A stretch of 64,000 nucleotides of DNA from Geobacter sp. (lineage in GTDB: Bacteria > Desulfobacterota > Desulfuromonadia > Geobacterales > Geobacteraceae): contig DNJC01000032.1 in the NCBI GenBank assembly GCA_003490025.1, positions 53,560 through 117,559 of the forward strand. Direction: 5' to 3'. The position numbers were made by a program, and so were the translations under genes. Positions 1-8,394 of the stretch are shown piece by piece (within the stretch, counting starts at the first letter, position 1; each line of letters opens with the position of its first letter). The notes beneath the pieces are model-generated. The model had not been told where the DNA came from, made no database searches, and saw only the letters and a program-made list of their open reading frames with translations.

Positions 1-1
1 G

Positions 2-409
2 GTGAACCGCGAGAAGGTGTACGGTGCGCTGGAGGAGGCGCTGAAGAGCGACAAGTCCAAGACCAACATCCTGAAGATCTCGGAGCTGGGGCTGGTGGAG
101 ATGACCAGGAAACGGGTACGCGAGAGTCTCGGCCGCATGATGTGCGAGCCGTGCCCCTACTGCGAGGGGCGTGGCTACGTCAAGTCCAAGATCTCGGTGT
201 GCCACGAGATCTTCCGGGAACTGCGCCGCGAGATGCTCGACATCCGCGGCACAAAGGTGATGCTGACCGTGCACCCGCAGGTGGCCGATCTCCTCTACGA
301 CGAGGAGCGTCGCGGGCTCGAGGAGCTGGAGAAGAACTTCAAGAAGCGGATCACCGTCCGCGCCAAGCCCGGTTTCCACCAGGAGCAGTTCGAGGTGGCA
401 GTTAGTTAG
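2..409 (+). CDS. rng: Ribonuclease G, C-terminal part (5' end outside window)
   Basis: This is the last 135 residues of an RNase E/G-family endoribonuclease, a cytoplasmic enzyme that cuts single-stranded A/U-rich RNA in rRNA maturation and mRNA decay. The zinc-link motif CEPCPYCEGRG lies about 48 residues into the visible part, preceded by the MTRKRVRESL stretch typical of the family. The frame is open to the window edge, so the true start lies upstream. The protein ends about 75 residues after the zinc link, as in RNase G; the long C-terminal scaffold arm of RNase E is absent. The gene ends 60 bases before purT, with a perfect palindrome in between. Confidence 0.9.
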   Translation: MNREKVYGALEEALKSDKSKTNILKISELGLVEMTRKRVRESLGRMMCEPCPYCEGRGYVKSKISVCHEIFRELRREMLDIRGTKVMLTVHPQVADLLYDEERRGLEELEKNFKKRITVRAKPGFHQEQFEVAVS

Positions 410-430
410 TTAATCCGACCGATCAGTCCG

Positions 431-450
431 ATCCGACGGATCCGTCGGAT
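431..450. repeat. Perfect 20-bp palindrome between rng and purT
   Basis: ATCCGACGGATCCGTCGGAT equals its own reverse complement. The sequence just before it (gaccgatcagtccgatccga) repeats the same GATC/CCGA words. It ends 19 bases before the purT start. There is no T tract on either side, so a plain terminator is unlikely. It could be a protein-binding dyad or a transcript hairpin affecting purT. Confidence 0.6.
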
Positions 451-469
451 GATGAATGGAGAACCCCGA

Positions 470-1648
470 ATGTTAGGAACACCGCTGAAGCAAGGTGCAA
501 CAAGAATAATGCTGCTCGGCTCGGGAGAGCTGGGCAAGGAAGTGGCGATCGAGGCACAGAGGCTGGGTGTCGAGGTGATCGCGGTGGACCGCTACGCCGA
601 CGCCCCGGCCATGCAGGTGGCGCACAGAGGCCACGTGGTGGACATGCTGGACCGCGCGCAGCTTGAGCGGGTGGTGCGCCTTGAAAAACCCGACTTCATC
701 GTCCCCGAAATCGAGGCGATCAACACCGAGTACCTGCTGGAGCTGGAGCGCGAAGGGTTCAACGTGATTCCGACCGCCCGCGCGGCCAACCTCACCATGA
801 ACCGCGAAGGTATCCGCAGGCTCGCCGCCGAGGAACTTGGTCTTCCCACCGCCGCTTACCGCTTTGCCGCCACCATGGACGAGTTCCGCGAGGCTGTTTC
901 CGCCATAGGCCTTCCCTGCGTGGTGAAGCCGATCATGAGCTCCTCCGGCAAGGGGCAGAGCGTGCTGCGGGACGCGGCCGACATGGAACGCTGCTTCAAG
1001 TACGCCATCGAGGGGGCGCGCGGCGCCTCGGACAAGGTGATCGTGGAGCAGTTCATCCCGTTCGACTACGAGATCACGCTCCTCACCGTCCGCTCCCAGA
1101 GCGGGACCACCTTCTGCCCGCCCATCGGCCACCGCCAGATCGACGGCGACTACCACGAATCGTGGCAGCCGATGGGGATGGACCCAGCCGTTCTCGCCGA
1201 GGCCCAGCGCCAGGCGGAAGCGGTCACCGGCGCCCTCGGCGGCCGGGGGATCTTCGGCGTCGAGTTCTTCATCACCGGCCAGAAGGTCTGGTTCAGCGAG
1301 GTGTCGCCCAGGCCGCACGACACCGGCATGGTCACCATGATCTCCCAGAACCTCTCCGAGTTCGAGCTGCACGTCCGGGCGATCCTGGGGCTTCCTGTCC
1401 CGCCGGTGGAGAGTCTGGGCTTTGCCGCTTCCCACGTGATCCTTGCCGAGGCGCCGGCCGCCGAGGTCGCTTTCGAGGGGCTGGAAGAGGCCTTTTCGGT
1501 CCCCTCCGCCAAGCTCCGCCTGTTCGGCAAGCCCGACACCAGGAAGGGGCGCAGGATGGGTGTCGCAGTCTCCTTCGGTTCCGATACCGACGAGGCGCGG
1601 CGGAAGGCGGAACAGGCGGCGCACGCCGTCCGCATCGTGGAGCGTTAG
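470..1648 (+). CDS. purT: Formate-dependent phosphoribosylglycinamide formyltransferase (GAR transformylase 2)
   Basis: PurT carries out the third step of purine synthesis using formate and ATP instead of formyl-tetrahydrofolate, which suits an anaerobe with available formate. The ATG at 470 follows GGAGA by 7 bases and gives 392 residues, the length of E. coli PurT; an ATG at 449 would add seven residues and has no ribosome site. Visible features are the N-terminal nucleotide-fold motif LGSGELGKE (about 16-24), the ATP-grasp segment KPIMSSSGKGQS (about 153-164) and the metal/ATP-binding EVSPRPHDTGMVT segment (about 278-290). It stands alone between rng and a repeat-filled gap. Confidence 0.95.
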   Translation: MLGTPLKQGATRIMLLGSGELGKEVAIEAQRLGVEVIAVDRYADAPAMQVAHRGHVVDMLDRAQLERVVRLEKPDFIVPEIEAINTEYLLELEREGFNVIPTARAANLTMNREGIRRLAAEELGLPTAAYRFAATMDEFREAVSAIGLPCVVKPIMSSSGKGQSVLRDAADMERCFKYAIEGARGASDKVIVEQFIPFDYEITLLTVRSQSGTTFCPPIGHRQIDGDYHESWQPMGMDPAVLAEAQRQAEAVTGALGGRGIFGVEFFITGQKVWFSEVSPRPHDTGMVTMISQNLSEFELHVRAILGLPVPPVESLGFAASHVILAEAPAAEVAFEGLEEAFSVPSAKLRLFGKPDTRKGRRMGVAVSFGSDTDEARRKAEQAAHAVRIVER

Positions 1649-1682
1649 AGGCGTTCACCAAAGAGCCTCACAATGGGTAACG

Positions 1683-1770
1683 CTCCTCCCCCCGGAGGGG
1701 GGAGGTTGGGAGGGGGGAAATGGCTGACGCTCCCCCTCCCCAGCCCTCCCCCTCCGGGGGAGGGGGTATT
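1683..1770. repeat. GC-rich palindromic intergenic repeat (copy 1)
   Basis: The gap after purT is filled by C-run/G-run inverted repeats of the kind CCTCCCCCCGG-AGGGGGGAGG and CCCTCCCCCTCCGGGGGAGGGG. Similar blocks lie near 5225, 15145, 16748, 24020-24290, 29198 and 63070. None contains a convincing open reading frame, and all lie between genes. Confidence 0.6.
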
Positions 1771-1837
1771 CGGACTTCAAGAGGGAAACCGTTTTTCCTG
1801 CAATTGATGCCGCGTCCGTTCAACCTTGGAGGGTTAC

Positions 1838-2143
1838 ATGGTATTTGCCGCGAAAGTATCCGAAGTGCCCGAGTTCGGAAAGAAGCTGGTAGAGGTCGGT
1901 GGACAGCCGGTCCTCCTGGTGAAGACCAAGGGCGTGGTGTACGCCTGCGAGTCCGAGTGCCCGCACCAGGGTGCTCCGTTGCAGGGGGCCTTCATCAAGG
2001 AAGCGGGCCGCCTCTCCTGCCCGCGTCACGGCTATCGTTTCGATCTCTCCGACGGGTCGTGCGCCGACCACGCGGGATGCACCCTCAAGGTCTACCCGGT
2101 GGAGATACGCGGGGATGAGGTCTTTGTCGGCATGTCCGAGTGA
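1838..2143 (+). CDS. Small Rieske [2Fe-2S] ferredoxin-like protein
   Basis: A 102-residue soluble Rieske protein. Its two ligand pairs are visible as C41-P-H43 in CPHQG and C61-P-R-H64 in CPRHGYRFDL, the CxH...CxxH pattern of Rieske clusters. There is no signal peptide or membrane helix, so it resembles the ferredoxin components of dioxygenases or the NirD-like single-domain proteins rather than a bc-complex subunit. The ATG at 1838 follows GGAGGG by 4 bases; an in-frame TTG at 1826 is less likely. No partner oxygenase or reductase gene is adjacent, so its electron partner cannot be told from context. Confidence 0.85.
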   Translation: MVFAAKVSEVPEFGKKLVEVGGQPVLLVKTKGVVYACESECPHQGAPLQGAFIKEAGRLSCPRHGYRFDLSDGSCADHAGCTLKVYPVEIRGDEVFVGMSE

Positions 2144-2196
2144 TACCGGGTCGTTGCGTGGCAAACCGAAAAAATAGCGGGCCGCCGAAAAAATCC

Positions 2197-2225
2197 TTGA
2201 CTCAAAACACTTTTCAAGATAAGTT
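2197..2225 (+). promoter_or_regulatory. Probable promoter of rplU-rpmA-obg
   Basis: TTGACT at 2197-2202 and TAAGTT at 2220-2225 are separated by 17 bases. The predicted transcript would start near 2232, about 35 bases before rplU. The surrounding AT-rich stretch stands out from the GC-rich neighbourhood. The -10 match is imperfect. Confidence 0.5.
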
Positions 2226-2267
2226 TGACCGCTCAATTGTAAATTCAGGGTAAAGGTGGTGAAGTTC

Positions 2268-2576
2268 ATGTACGCAGTAGTTAAAACCGGAGGGAAGCAG
2301 TACAAAGTTTCCGAAGGCGACTTTTTGAAAGTCGAGAAATTGGAGGGCGCGGTAGGTGATACCGTGGAGATCTCCGAAGTCCTGATGGTTGGCGGCGATA
2401 AGGTTGTTATCGGAACACCTTTAGTGCCCAGCGCCTCTGTGATCGGCAAAATTGTCGAGCAGGGCAAAGACAAGAAGGTTCTCGTCTTCAAGTCCAAGCG
2501 CCGGAAAGACTCCAGGAAACTCAACGGGCACCGTCAACTCAGAACCATACTGAAGATTGAGAAGATCAACGCCTAG
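2268..2576 (+). CDS. rplU: 50S ribosomal protein L21
   Basis: L21 binds 23S rRNA in the large ribosomal subunit. The start MYAVVKTGGKQYKVSEGD and the end GHRQLRTILKIEKI are typical of the family. The ATG at 2268 gives 102 residues, about the usual length; a GTG at 2256 is in frame but would add four residues not found in relatives. It heads the classical rplU-rpmA-obg cluster, with rpmA 74 bases downstream. Confidence 0.98.
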   Translation: MYAVVKTGGKQYKVSEGDFLKVEKLEGAVGDTVEISEVLMVGGDKVVIGTPLVPSASVIGKIVEQGKDKKVLVFKSKRRKDSRKLNGHRQLRTILKIEKINA

Positions 2577-2650
2577 GAAATATTAACAAGACCGGTGCGG
2601 GACCCGAGGATCGGCGTGATCCGGGCCGGTACCGCCAGAAGGAGCAGAAA

Positions 2651-2908
2651 ATGGCACACAAGAAAGGCGTCGGTAGTTCCAGGAACGGTCGCGACTCCGA
2701 CGGTCAAAGACTTGGTTGCAAGAAGTTTGGCGGCGAAGCCGTCAAAGCTGGCAACATCATCTACCGTCAGCACGGCACGAAGATCCACCCGGGGAACAAC
2801 GTTGGGCTCGGCAAGGACTACACCCTGTTCGCCCTCATCGAAGGCGTGGTGAAGTTCGAGCGCATGGGCAAAGACCGTAAAAAGGTCTCCGTGTACCCGG
2901 CCAACTAG
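2651..2908 (+). CDS. rpmA: 50S ribosomal protein L27
   Basis: An 85-residue L27. Its N-terminal tail reaches the peptidyl-transferase centre. The protein starts MAHKKGVGSSRNGRDSDGQRL, so the tail is present without the cleavable extension found in Firmicutes. The core GNIIYRQHGTKIHPGNNVGLG is canonical. A GGAG-type site precedes the ATG. It lies between rplU and obg, and a hairpin after its stop separates it partly from obg. Confidence 0.98.
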   Translation: MAHKKGVGSSRNGRDSDGQRLGCKKFGGEAVKAGNIIYRQHGTKIHPGNNVGLGKDYTLFALIEGVVKFERMGKDRKKVSVYPAN

Positions 2909-2932
2909 CAATCCCAGCACCAAAACAGTGTG

Positions 2933-2965
2933 AAAGCCCGGAGCCGCAAGGTCCGGGCTTTTGCT
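2933..2965 (+). terminator. Intrinsic terminator or attenuator between rpmA and obg
   Basis: A perfect 10-bp stem AAAGCCCGGA / TCCGGGCTTT (2933-2942 and 2952-2961) with a 9-base loop ends in a short T run. It lies 24 bases after rpmA and 18 bases before obg. It probably lowers obg transcription relative to the ribosomal protein genes. Confidence 0.75.
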
Positions 2966-2983
2966 GTTTGATCAGGAAAATTA

Positions 2984-4000
2984 ATGAGTTTTATAGACGA
3001 AGTAAAGATACACGTGAAGTCCGGCGACGGCGGTTCAGGCTGCGTTTCGTTCCGGCATGAGAAGTTCATCGAGTTCGGCGGCCCCGACGGCGGCGACGGC
3101 GGCAAGGGCGGCGACGTGGTCGTCAAGGTAGCGCCCCAACTCTCCACGCTCCTCGACCTGCGCCAGCACCCGCACCAGAAGGCTGGCCGCGGCAGGAACG
3201 GCATGGGGAAGGACCGGCACGGCGCCAACGGCGACACCCTGGAGATCCTGGTCCCGCAGGGGACGGTGATCAAGGACGCCGAGACCGGCGAGGTGCTGGC
3301 CGACCTGACCGATCCCGACTCCTGCATCGTCCTTATGAAAGGCGGAAGGGGCGGGCAGGGGAACACCCGCTTCAAGACCTCTACCCACAAGGCGCCTAAG
3401 TTCGCGCAGCCCGGTGAGCCGGGCGAGGAGCGCTGGATCAGGCTCGAGCTGAAACTGATGGCCGACGTCGGCCTGCTCGGGATGCCGAGCGTCGGCAAGT
3501 CCTCCCTCATCGCCAAGGTCTCGGCCGCGCGGCCCAAGATCGCGGAATACCATTTCACCACGCTGAAGCCCAGCCTGGGCGTGGTGAAGTACAAGAACTA
3601 CCGCTCCTTCGTCATGGCCGACATACCGGGCCTCATCGAGGGGGCGAGCGAGGGGGCCGGGCTCGGGCACCGCTTCCTGAAGCACCTGGAGAGGACCGGG
3701 CAACTGCTGCATCTCCTCGATCTCTCCTGGATGCCCGACCGCGACCCCATCGCCGAGTACGAGGCGATCAACCGCGAACTGGAGCTTTTCAACCCGGAAC
3801 TGGCGCAGAAGCGGCAGACGGTGGTGATCAACAAGATAGACCTCCCGCACGTGAAGGATAACCTGAAAGAGATACTTCCCTACTTCGAGGAGCGGGGGAT
3901 CAGGGTCTTTCCCATCTCAGCCGCGACGGGAGAGGGAATAGAGGCACTGCTCGACGACATTGCCTTCAACTTGTGGGGCAAGCCCGAGGAGACCTGGTGA
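2984..4000 (+). CDS. obg: GTPase Obg/CgtA
   Basis: Obg is an essential GTPase that acts in 50S subunit assembly and growth control. The 338 residues show the glycine-rich Obg fold at the N terminus (about 1-157, with GGPDGGDGGKGGDV), then the G domain: G1 GMPSVGKSS near 165, G3 DIPGLIEGA near 212, G4 NKID near 283 and a G5-like SAATG near 311. It is shorter than E. coli Obg (390) because it lacks the acidic C-terminal extension, as in many non-enteric bacteria. It completes the rplU-rpmA-obg cluster. Confidence 0.97.
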   Translation: MSFIDEVKIHVKSGDGGSGCVSFRHEKFIEFGGPDGGDGGKGGDVVVKVAPQLSTLLDLRQHPHQKAGRGRNGMGKDRHGANGDTLEILVPQGTVIKDAETGEVLADLTDPDSCIVLMKGGRGGQGNTRFKTSTHKAPKFAQPGEPGEERWIRLELKLMADVGLLGMPSVGKSSLIAKVSAARPKIAEYHFTTLKPSLGVVKYKNYRSFVMADIPGLIEGASEGAGLGHRFLKHLERTGQLLHLLDLSWMPDRDPIAEYEAINRELELFNPELAQKRQTVVINKIDLPHVKDNLKEILPYFEERGIRVFPISAATGEGIEALLDDIAFNLWGKPEETW

Positions 4001-4011
4001 AGCAAAAAAGG

Positions 4012-4038
4012 GGGGGAGCTGCGATTAGCAGCTCCCCC
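4012..4038 (+). terminator. Hairpin downstream of obg
   Basis: An 11-bp stem GGGGGAGCTGC / GCAGCTCCCCC (4012-4022 and 4028-4038) with a 5-base loop lies 11 bases after the obg stop. The T tract is weak on the plus strand, while an A6 run precedes the stem. It probably ends the ribosomal protein/obg transcript. The next gene starts 180 bases further on. Confidence 0.65.
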
Positions 4039-4218
4039 TCTCCATTTGTGTTTTCGCCTGCCGCACCCAGATGTGGACTATAAGCGGCAATTGTAAAAAG
4101 ACGTGGTAGACTATCGAATATTTGTTTTTATTAATGTTTGTGAGTCATACAATCCAGGCAAAGTATCTCGTTCCGGGGGGAACTTGAGATGGTACTCCAA
4201 CCTCTTCAGGAGGCAGGC

Positions 4219-5154
4219 ATGTACAGAATGATCCAGTTGGAATCCCTCATACCCGAAACCCTGCCCGGTGTCTCCCTTTTCATAAACCACGGCGGCAACC
4301 ACGTGCTCTACAAGAACCAAACCCATTCCTTCACTCAAACTGACAAAGAGCGACTCATAGACAACAACGTCAAGTTCCTGTTTGTAAAGGCTGTCGATAT
4401 GTCCACCTACAACCAGTATGTGGAATCAAATCTGGCTGCTCTTATGAACGACGAGAACCTTGAACCTCTGGCTAAGCAGAATATGTTGTATCAGGCATCC
4501 GTCAACTACGTGCAGGAGATATTCGACAGCCCGGCAGTCTCCATAAAGCAGAACGTCGATCGTTGCCGGAACCTGATACAGAATATCCTGAACGACGTGA
4601 TGAGTTCCGACGGCGTCATGCCGGCCTTGAGCAGCCTGGTGGACCATAACGCCTATACCTATGTCCACTCGGTGCAGGTCGCGACCTACTCCATTTCACT
4701 GCACGTGAAGGCCTTCGACCTGAGCCGGGACGAGCTGATGGACGTCGGGATCGGTTCCTTATTCCACGACTACGGCAAGCTGTACATCCCGAGGGTGCTG
4801 TTGGAAAAGCCGGGGAAGCTTTCCGCCGCCGAGTTCACGGAAGTGAAGAAGCACCCTGTTTATGGCTACAGCACGTTGAAGGACCTGGACATCTTCACGC
4901 CGGTCGCGCTCGGGATCGTGAAGCACCACCACGAGAAGGAAAACGGCAACGGCTACCCCGACGGCCTTTCCAGCTACGACATCGCCAGGAGTTCCAAGAT
5001 AACAGCCATAACCGATGTTTTCAGCGCGCTTACCACCAACAGGTCCTACCGGCAGGCCCTTTCCAAGGAAAGCGCAATGGAGATCATGTACGGCGAGATG
5101 GACGGGTCCTTCGATATGCAGTACCTGAACACCTTCAGAGATAGTCTCAACTAG
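4219..5154 (+). CDS. HD-GYP domain protein (putative c-di-GMP phosphodiesterase)
   Basis: HD-GYP enzymes hydrolyse cyclic di-GMP, usually to GMP. The 311-residue protein has an unassigned N-terminal region (about 1-125) and a C-terminal HD-GYP domain. The metal-binding HD pair appears in FHDYGKLYIP near residue 182. HHHEKENGNGYP near 235-247 contains the HHE and GYP signatures, and DVFSALTTNRSYR follows. No receiver or membrane segment is seen, so it appears cytoplasmic. The start at 4219 has CAGGAGG five bases upstream; an in-frame ATG at 4189 has a poorer site. It is transcribed alone, convergent with nuoN. Confidence 0.88.
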   Translation: MYRMIQLESLIPETLPGVSLFINHGGNHVLYKNQTHSFTQTDKERLIDNNVKFLFVKAVDMSTYNQYVESNLAALMNDENLEPLAKQNMLYQASVNYVQEIFDSPAVSIKQNVDRCRNLIQNILNDVMSSDGVMPALSSLVDHNAYTYVHSVQVATYSISLHVKAFDLSRDELMDVGIGSLFHDYGKLYIPRVLLEKPGKLSAAEFTEVKKHPVYGYSTLKDLDIFTPVALGIVKHHHEKENGNGYPDGLSSYDIARSSKITAITDVFSALTTNRSYRQALSKESAMEIMYGEMDGSFDMQYLNTFRDSLN

Positions 5155-5224
5155 CACTCCATAGCGGAGTCGTATCCCCCCAACCCCCTTCATCGCACTT
5201 CCACCATCAATTCCTTTGCTTGAA

Positions 5225-5336
5225 AAGGCACGCCCTCACCCTGTCCCTCTCTGGAAGCCGGGAGGGACAGGGAATGGAAGAGACCTTTCCCCTCGCCCTC
5301 CGGGAGAGGGTGGCCGAAGGCCGGGTGAGGGCGTTG
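5225..5336. repeat. GC-rich palindromic intergenic repeat (copy 2)
   Basis: The convergent gap between the HD-GYP gene and nuoN carries CCCTGTCCCTC...GAGGGACAGGG and CCCTCGCCCTCCGGGAGAGGG with a GGGTGAGGGCG end. These are the same words as in the blocks at 15145, 16748 and 63070. They may serve as two-way terminators for the facing genes, but no T tract is clear. Confidence 0.6.
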
Positions 5337-5382
5337 CCACGAAGGTCCGCAGCCGCAAGGGCCGTCGCAGCGCCGCAGCAGG

Positions 5383-6777
5383 CTACCTCATCGCGGCGTC
5401 GACGATGCGCATGAGCGGAGCGGGGAAGACGCCAAGTCCGAGGATAAACAAAGAGGCGCAGCAAAGAGCGAGAGATTCTGCGGCGGGAGTAGGGGCGGGG
5501 GGGGCGGCATTGGAGCGGTGCATGTAGAGATGCACCACGACCTTCAGATAGAAGTACGCGGAGGCGGCGGCGCTGACGATGCCGATGATGGCAAGGGTCA
5601 TCTCGCCGCCGCGGATCGCGGAGTAGAAGATGAAGAACTTGCCGATGAACCCTGCGGTGGGCGGGATTCCGGCCAAGGCCAGCATCGCGAGGGCCAGCAC
5701 ACCCCCCCTGAGAGGCGCAGTGAAGCCGAGCCCGGAGTAGTCGGCGATCTGGTCCCGCTCGGCATCCAGCGACAGGGAGGCAATGGCGCCGAAGGCCGCC
5801 AGGTTCATGGCGGTGTAGATGGCGCCGTAGAGAAGGACAGCGGCGTACCCTTCCCTGGTGCCCGTGAGGAGGGCGAGGGTCAGATACCCCATGTGGGCGA
5901 TCGATGAGTACGCCAGCATCCTCTTGATGTTGCTCTGCAGCAGCGCGGCAAGGTTGCCGAGCACCATGGAAAGGAGCGACAGGGCGTAGAGAGGGGCGCG
6001 CAGTTCGGCCAAGGGGGGCGAGAACGCGAGCAGAATCAGCAGGAGCGCGGCGGCGGAAACCTTGGAGCTTGTCGAGAGGAAGGCGGCAACCGGCGCCGGC
6101 GCCCCCTGGTAGACGTCAGGGGTCCAGAGATGCGCGGGGACCAGTGAAAGCTTGAAGGCGATGCCGACGATCACCATGCCCCAGCCGGCGGAGATGATGA
6201 CGCGGTTGCCGGTGGCGGCGAGCGCGCCCGCGAGAGCCATGGTGCCGGAACCGGCAAAGATCAGTGCAAAGCCGAAGGCGGTGAAGGCGGCGGCGACAGC
6301 ACCCATCAGCAGGTACTTCAGTCCCGCCTCGCCCGATTCAACGCGGTTCAGGTCCATGGTGACGAGGATGTAGAACGCGAAAGCGATCGACTCCAGAGCG
6401 AGGAAGAGGACCAGCAGGTTCGTGGCGCAGGGGAGCAGGCACATGGCGAAGAGGCCGAAGAGGATCGTCGCCGGGTACTCCTCGCCCAAGATGCCGCGGC
6501 GCTCGTTGTAGCCGTGGGAAAAAAGGAGCGTCAGGGCGGCGGAGAGGCAGAAGAGGGGGATCAGGAACTGGGCCAGCGGAGTAAAGGCCACCCCCGGGAA
6601 CGAGGGCGTAAGAGCCGGAGGAGTGAAAGCCGCCCAGACACCGGCCGAGCCGGAGATGACGACGGAGATCCAGCTGACAGACCGCGCCTGCAGCAGCGGT
6701 CCGCAGAGCAGCACGATCAGCGCCCCGCCCCCGGTAATCACGATAGGCATCATGGAATACAAATCAGCAAGCGTCAT
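5383..6777 (-). CDS. nuoN: NADH-quinone oxidoreductase subunit N
   Basis: NuoN is one of three antiporter-like membrane subunits of complex I and carries proton translocation. The 464-residue protein is almost wholly hydrophobic, with about 13-14 membrane spans. The conserved antiporter lysine region KLSLVPAHLWTPDVYQGAP and ...NIKRMLAYSSIAHMGY are visible. The ATG at 6777 has GGGAG seven bases upstream; a TTG one codon earlier is possible. It is the last gene of the nuo operon, 81 bases after nuoM. Confidence 0.96.
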   Translation of the reverse strand: MTLADLYSMMPIVITGGGALIVLLCGPLLQARSVSWISVVISGSAGVWAAFTPPALTPSFPGVAFTPLAQFLIPLFCLSAALTLLFSHGYNERRGILGEEYPATILFGLFAMCLLPCATNLLVLFLALESIAFAFYILVTMDLNRVESGEAGLKYLLMGAVAAAFTAFGFALIFAGSGTMALAGALAATGNRVIISAGWGMVIVGIAFKLSLVPAHLWTPDVYQGAPAPVAAFLSTSSKVSAAALLLILLAFSPPLAELRAPLYALSLLSMVLGNLAALLQSNIKRMLAYSSIAHMGYLTLALLTGTREGYAAVLLYGAIYTAMNLAAFGAIASLSLDAERDQIADYSGLGFTAPLRGGVLALAMLALAGIPPTAGFIGKFFIFYSAIRGGEMTLAIIGIVSAAASAYFYLKVVVHLYMHRSNAAPPAPTPAAESLALCCASLFILGLGVFPAPLMRIVDAAMR

Positions 6778-6858
6778 CAAGTTGCTCCCACCAGAAAAAC
6801 CTCGCGAAACGTCGATCTCCCATAATTCCCATACTTCCCATAGCTCCCATACATCCCA

Positions 6859-8346
6859 TTATTTCACAGTAGTCAGCAGCTCTATCGGCGCCTTCAAAAG
6901 CTCCAGCACCGGCCCCGGGTGCACGCCGAGGTAGACTGCGGAGAGCCCCAGCACGGCGAGCACCCCAGCCTCTCTCAACGACAGGTCCTTCAGCTCGAGC
7001 GGCTTGTTTTCCTTCCCGAACAGCACCTCCTGCACCAGCCGCACCGTGTAGACCAGCGTCAGCACGATACCGAGAAAGGCGCCCAGTGCGGCAGCAGGTG
7101 AAACCCGGAAGGTCCCCACCAGCACCAGGAACTCGCCGATGAAGTTGTTCAACCCCGGAAGTCCGGCGGAGGCCATGCAGAACATCAGGAAAAAGAAGGA
7201 GAGTACCGGAACCTTCCCCCAGATGCCGCCGTAGGTGATGATCTCCCTGCTCTGCGTCCTCTCGTCCAGCATCCCCACCATGGCGAACAGGGCGCCGGTG
7301 GTGATGCCGTGATTGACCATCTGCATCAGCGCGCCCGAAAGCGCCACCGGGCTCCACGCGGCGATTCCCAGGGCGACGAATCCCATGTGACTGACGCTTG
7401 AGTACGCCACCAGGCGCTTCATATCCTCCTGCGCAAAGGCGACCCACGCGCCGTAGCTGATGCCGAACACGGCTGCCACGTACAGCACAGGCGTCATCGC
7501 ATGGGCGGCCTCGGGGAAAAGGGGATAGGCGAACCGGATCAGACCATAGGCGCCGGTCTTCAACAGGAGGCTGGCGAGAATGACGCTGCCGGCGGTCGGC
7601 GCGTCGGTGTGCGCGTCGGGAAGCCAGGTGTGCAGCGGGAAGAGCGGGAACTTGATGGCGAATGAAAGTAGGAACGCGGCGTAAAGCCAGACGCCGATCC
7701 CCAAGGGAACGCTGGTGTTCAGCATGCCGTGCAGCGAGAAGGTGTAATTCCCGGTCTGGGACCCGTGCATCAGGTAGAGCGTGATGATCGCAACCAGCAT
7801 GAGCAGCGAGCCGAGGAAGGTGTACAGGAAGAACTTCACGGCGGAATACACCCTGCGGCCGTGTCCCCAGATGCCGATCAGAAACAGCATCGGGATCAGC
7901 ATCGCTTCCCAGAAAAGGTAGAAGAGGAAGAGGTCCAGGCTCAGGAACACCCCCTGGATGCCGCTCTGCATGGCGAGCAGCAGGGCGAAGAAGAGGGGGA
8001 CGCGCTCCTTGATCCCTTCCCAGGAAACGAGGACGGCGATTACGGTGATGAAGGCGGTGAGTAGCACCATCACCAGGCTGATCCCGTCCATGCCGAGGGT
8101 GTAGCGGATACCGAACCGCTCGATCCACGTGGCATCCTCGAAGAGGAAGAACCCTGCGGGGGCTCCGGGGAAGGCGACGCGGTCGCTTACGGCCAAGGGC
8201 CAGGCGCAAAGCGCCAGCTCGACCAGGGAAACGGCGAGCGCCACCCATCGCACCAAGGTATCGCTGCGCCAGCAGGCGAACACGAGCAGCGAGCCTAAGA
8301 GCGGGAGGAAGACCAGCAGCGTCAGTATCGGGAAATCAGGGGTCAT
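6859..8346 (-). CDS. nuoM: NADH-quinone oxidoreductase subunit M
   Basis: The second antiporter-like subunit (495 residues, about 14 membrane spans). Diagnostic stretches are FLFYLFWEAMLIPMLFLIGIWG with the conserved membrane glutamate, FPLHTWLPDAHTDAPTAGSVILAS and EDMKRLVAYSSVSHMGF. The protein pumps protons in the membrane arm, next to NuoL and NuoN. It lies 48 bases after nuoL in the nuo operon. Confidence 0.97.
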   Translation of the reverse strand: MTPDFPILTLLVFLPLLGSLLVFACWRSDTLVRWVALAVSLVELALCAWPLAVSDRVAFPGAPAGFFLFEDATWIERFGIRYTLGMDGISLVMVLLTAFITVIAVLVSWEGIKERVPLFFALLLAMQSGIQGVFLSLDLFLFYLFWEAMLIPMLFLIGIWGHGRRVYSAVKFFLYTFLGSLLMLVAIITLYLMHGSQTGNYTFSLHGMLNTSVPLGIGVWLYAAFLLSFAIKFPLFPLHTWLPDAHTDAPTAGSVILASLLLKTGAYGLIRFAYPLFPEAAHAMTPVLYVAAVFGISYGAWVAFAQEDMKRLVAYSSVSHMGFVALGIAAWSPVALSGALMQMVNHGITTGALFAMVGMLDERTQSREIITYGGIWGKVPVLSFFFLMFCMASAGLPGLNNFIGEFLVLVGTFRVSPAAALGAFLGIVLTLVYTVRLVQEVLFGKENKPLELKDLSLREAGVLAVLGLSAVYLGVHPGPVLELLKAPIELLTTVK

Positions 8347-8394
8347 GTAAGTTTGTCCCGTGTGAAAGGCGCCGATGCGCCCGGATGCCGAGAT

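Noticed and set aside
4001..4218. c-di-GMP (GEMM) riboswitch upstream of the HD-GYP gene
   Set aside because: I looked for the conserved GEMM words because such switches are common in Geobacter, and did not find them here or upstream of 51296 or 58616.
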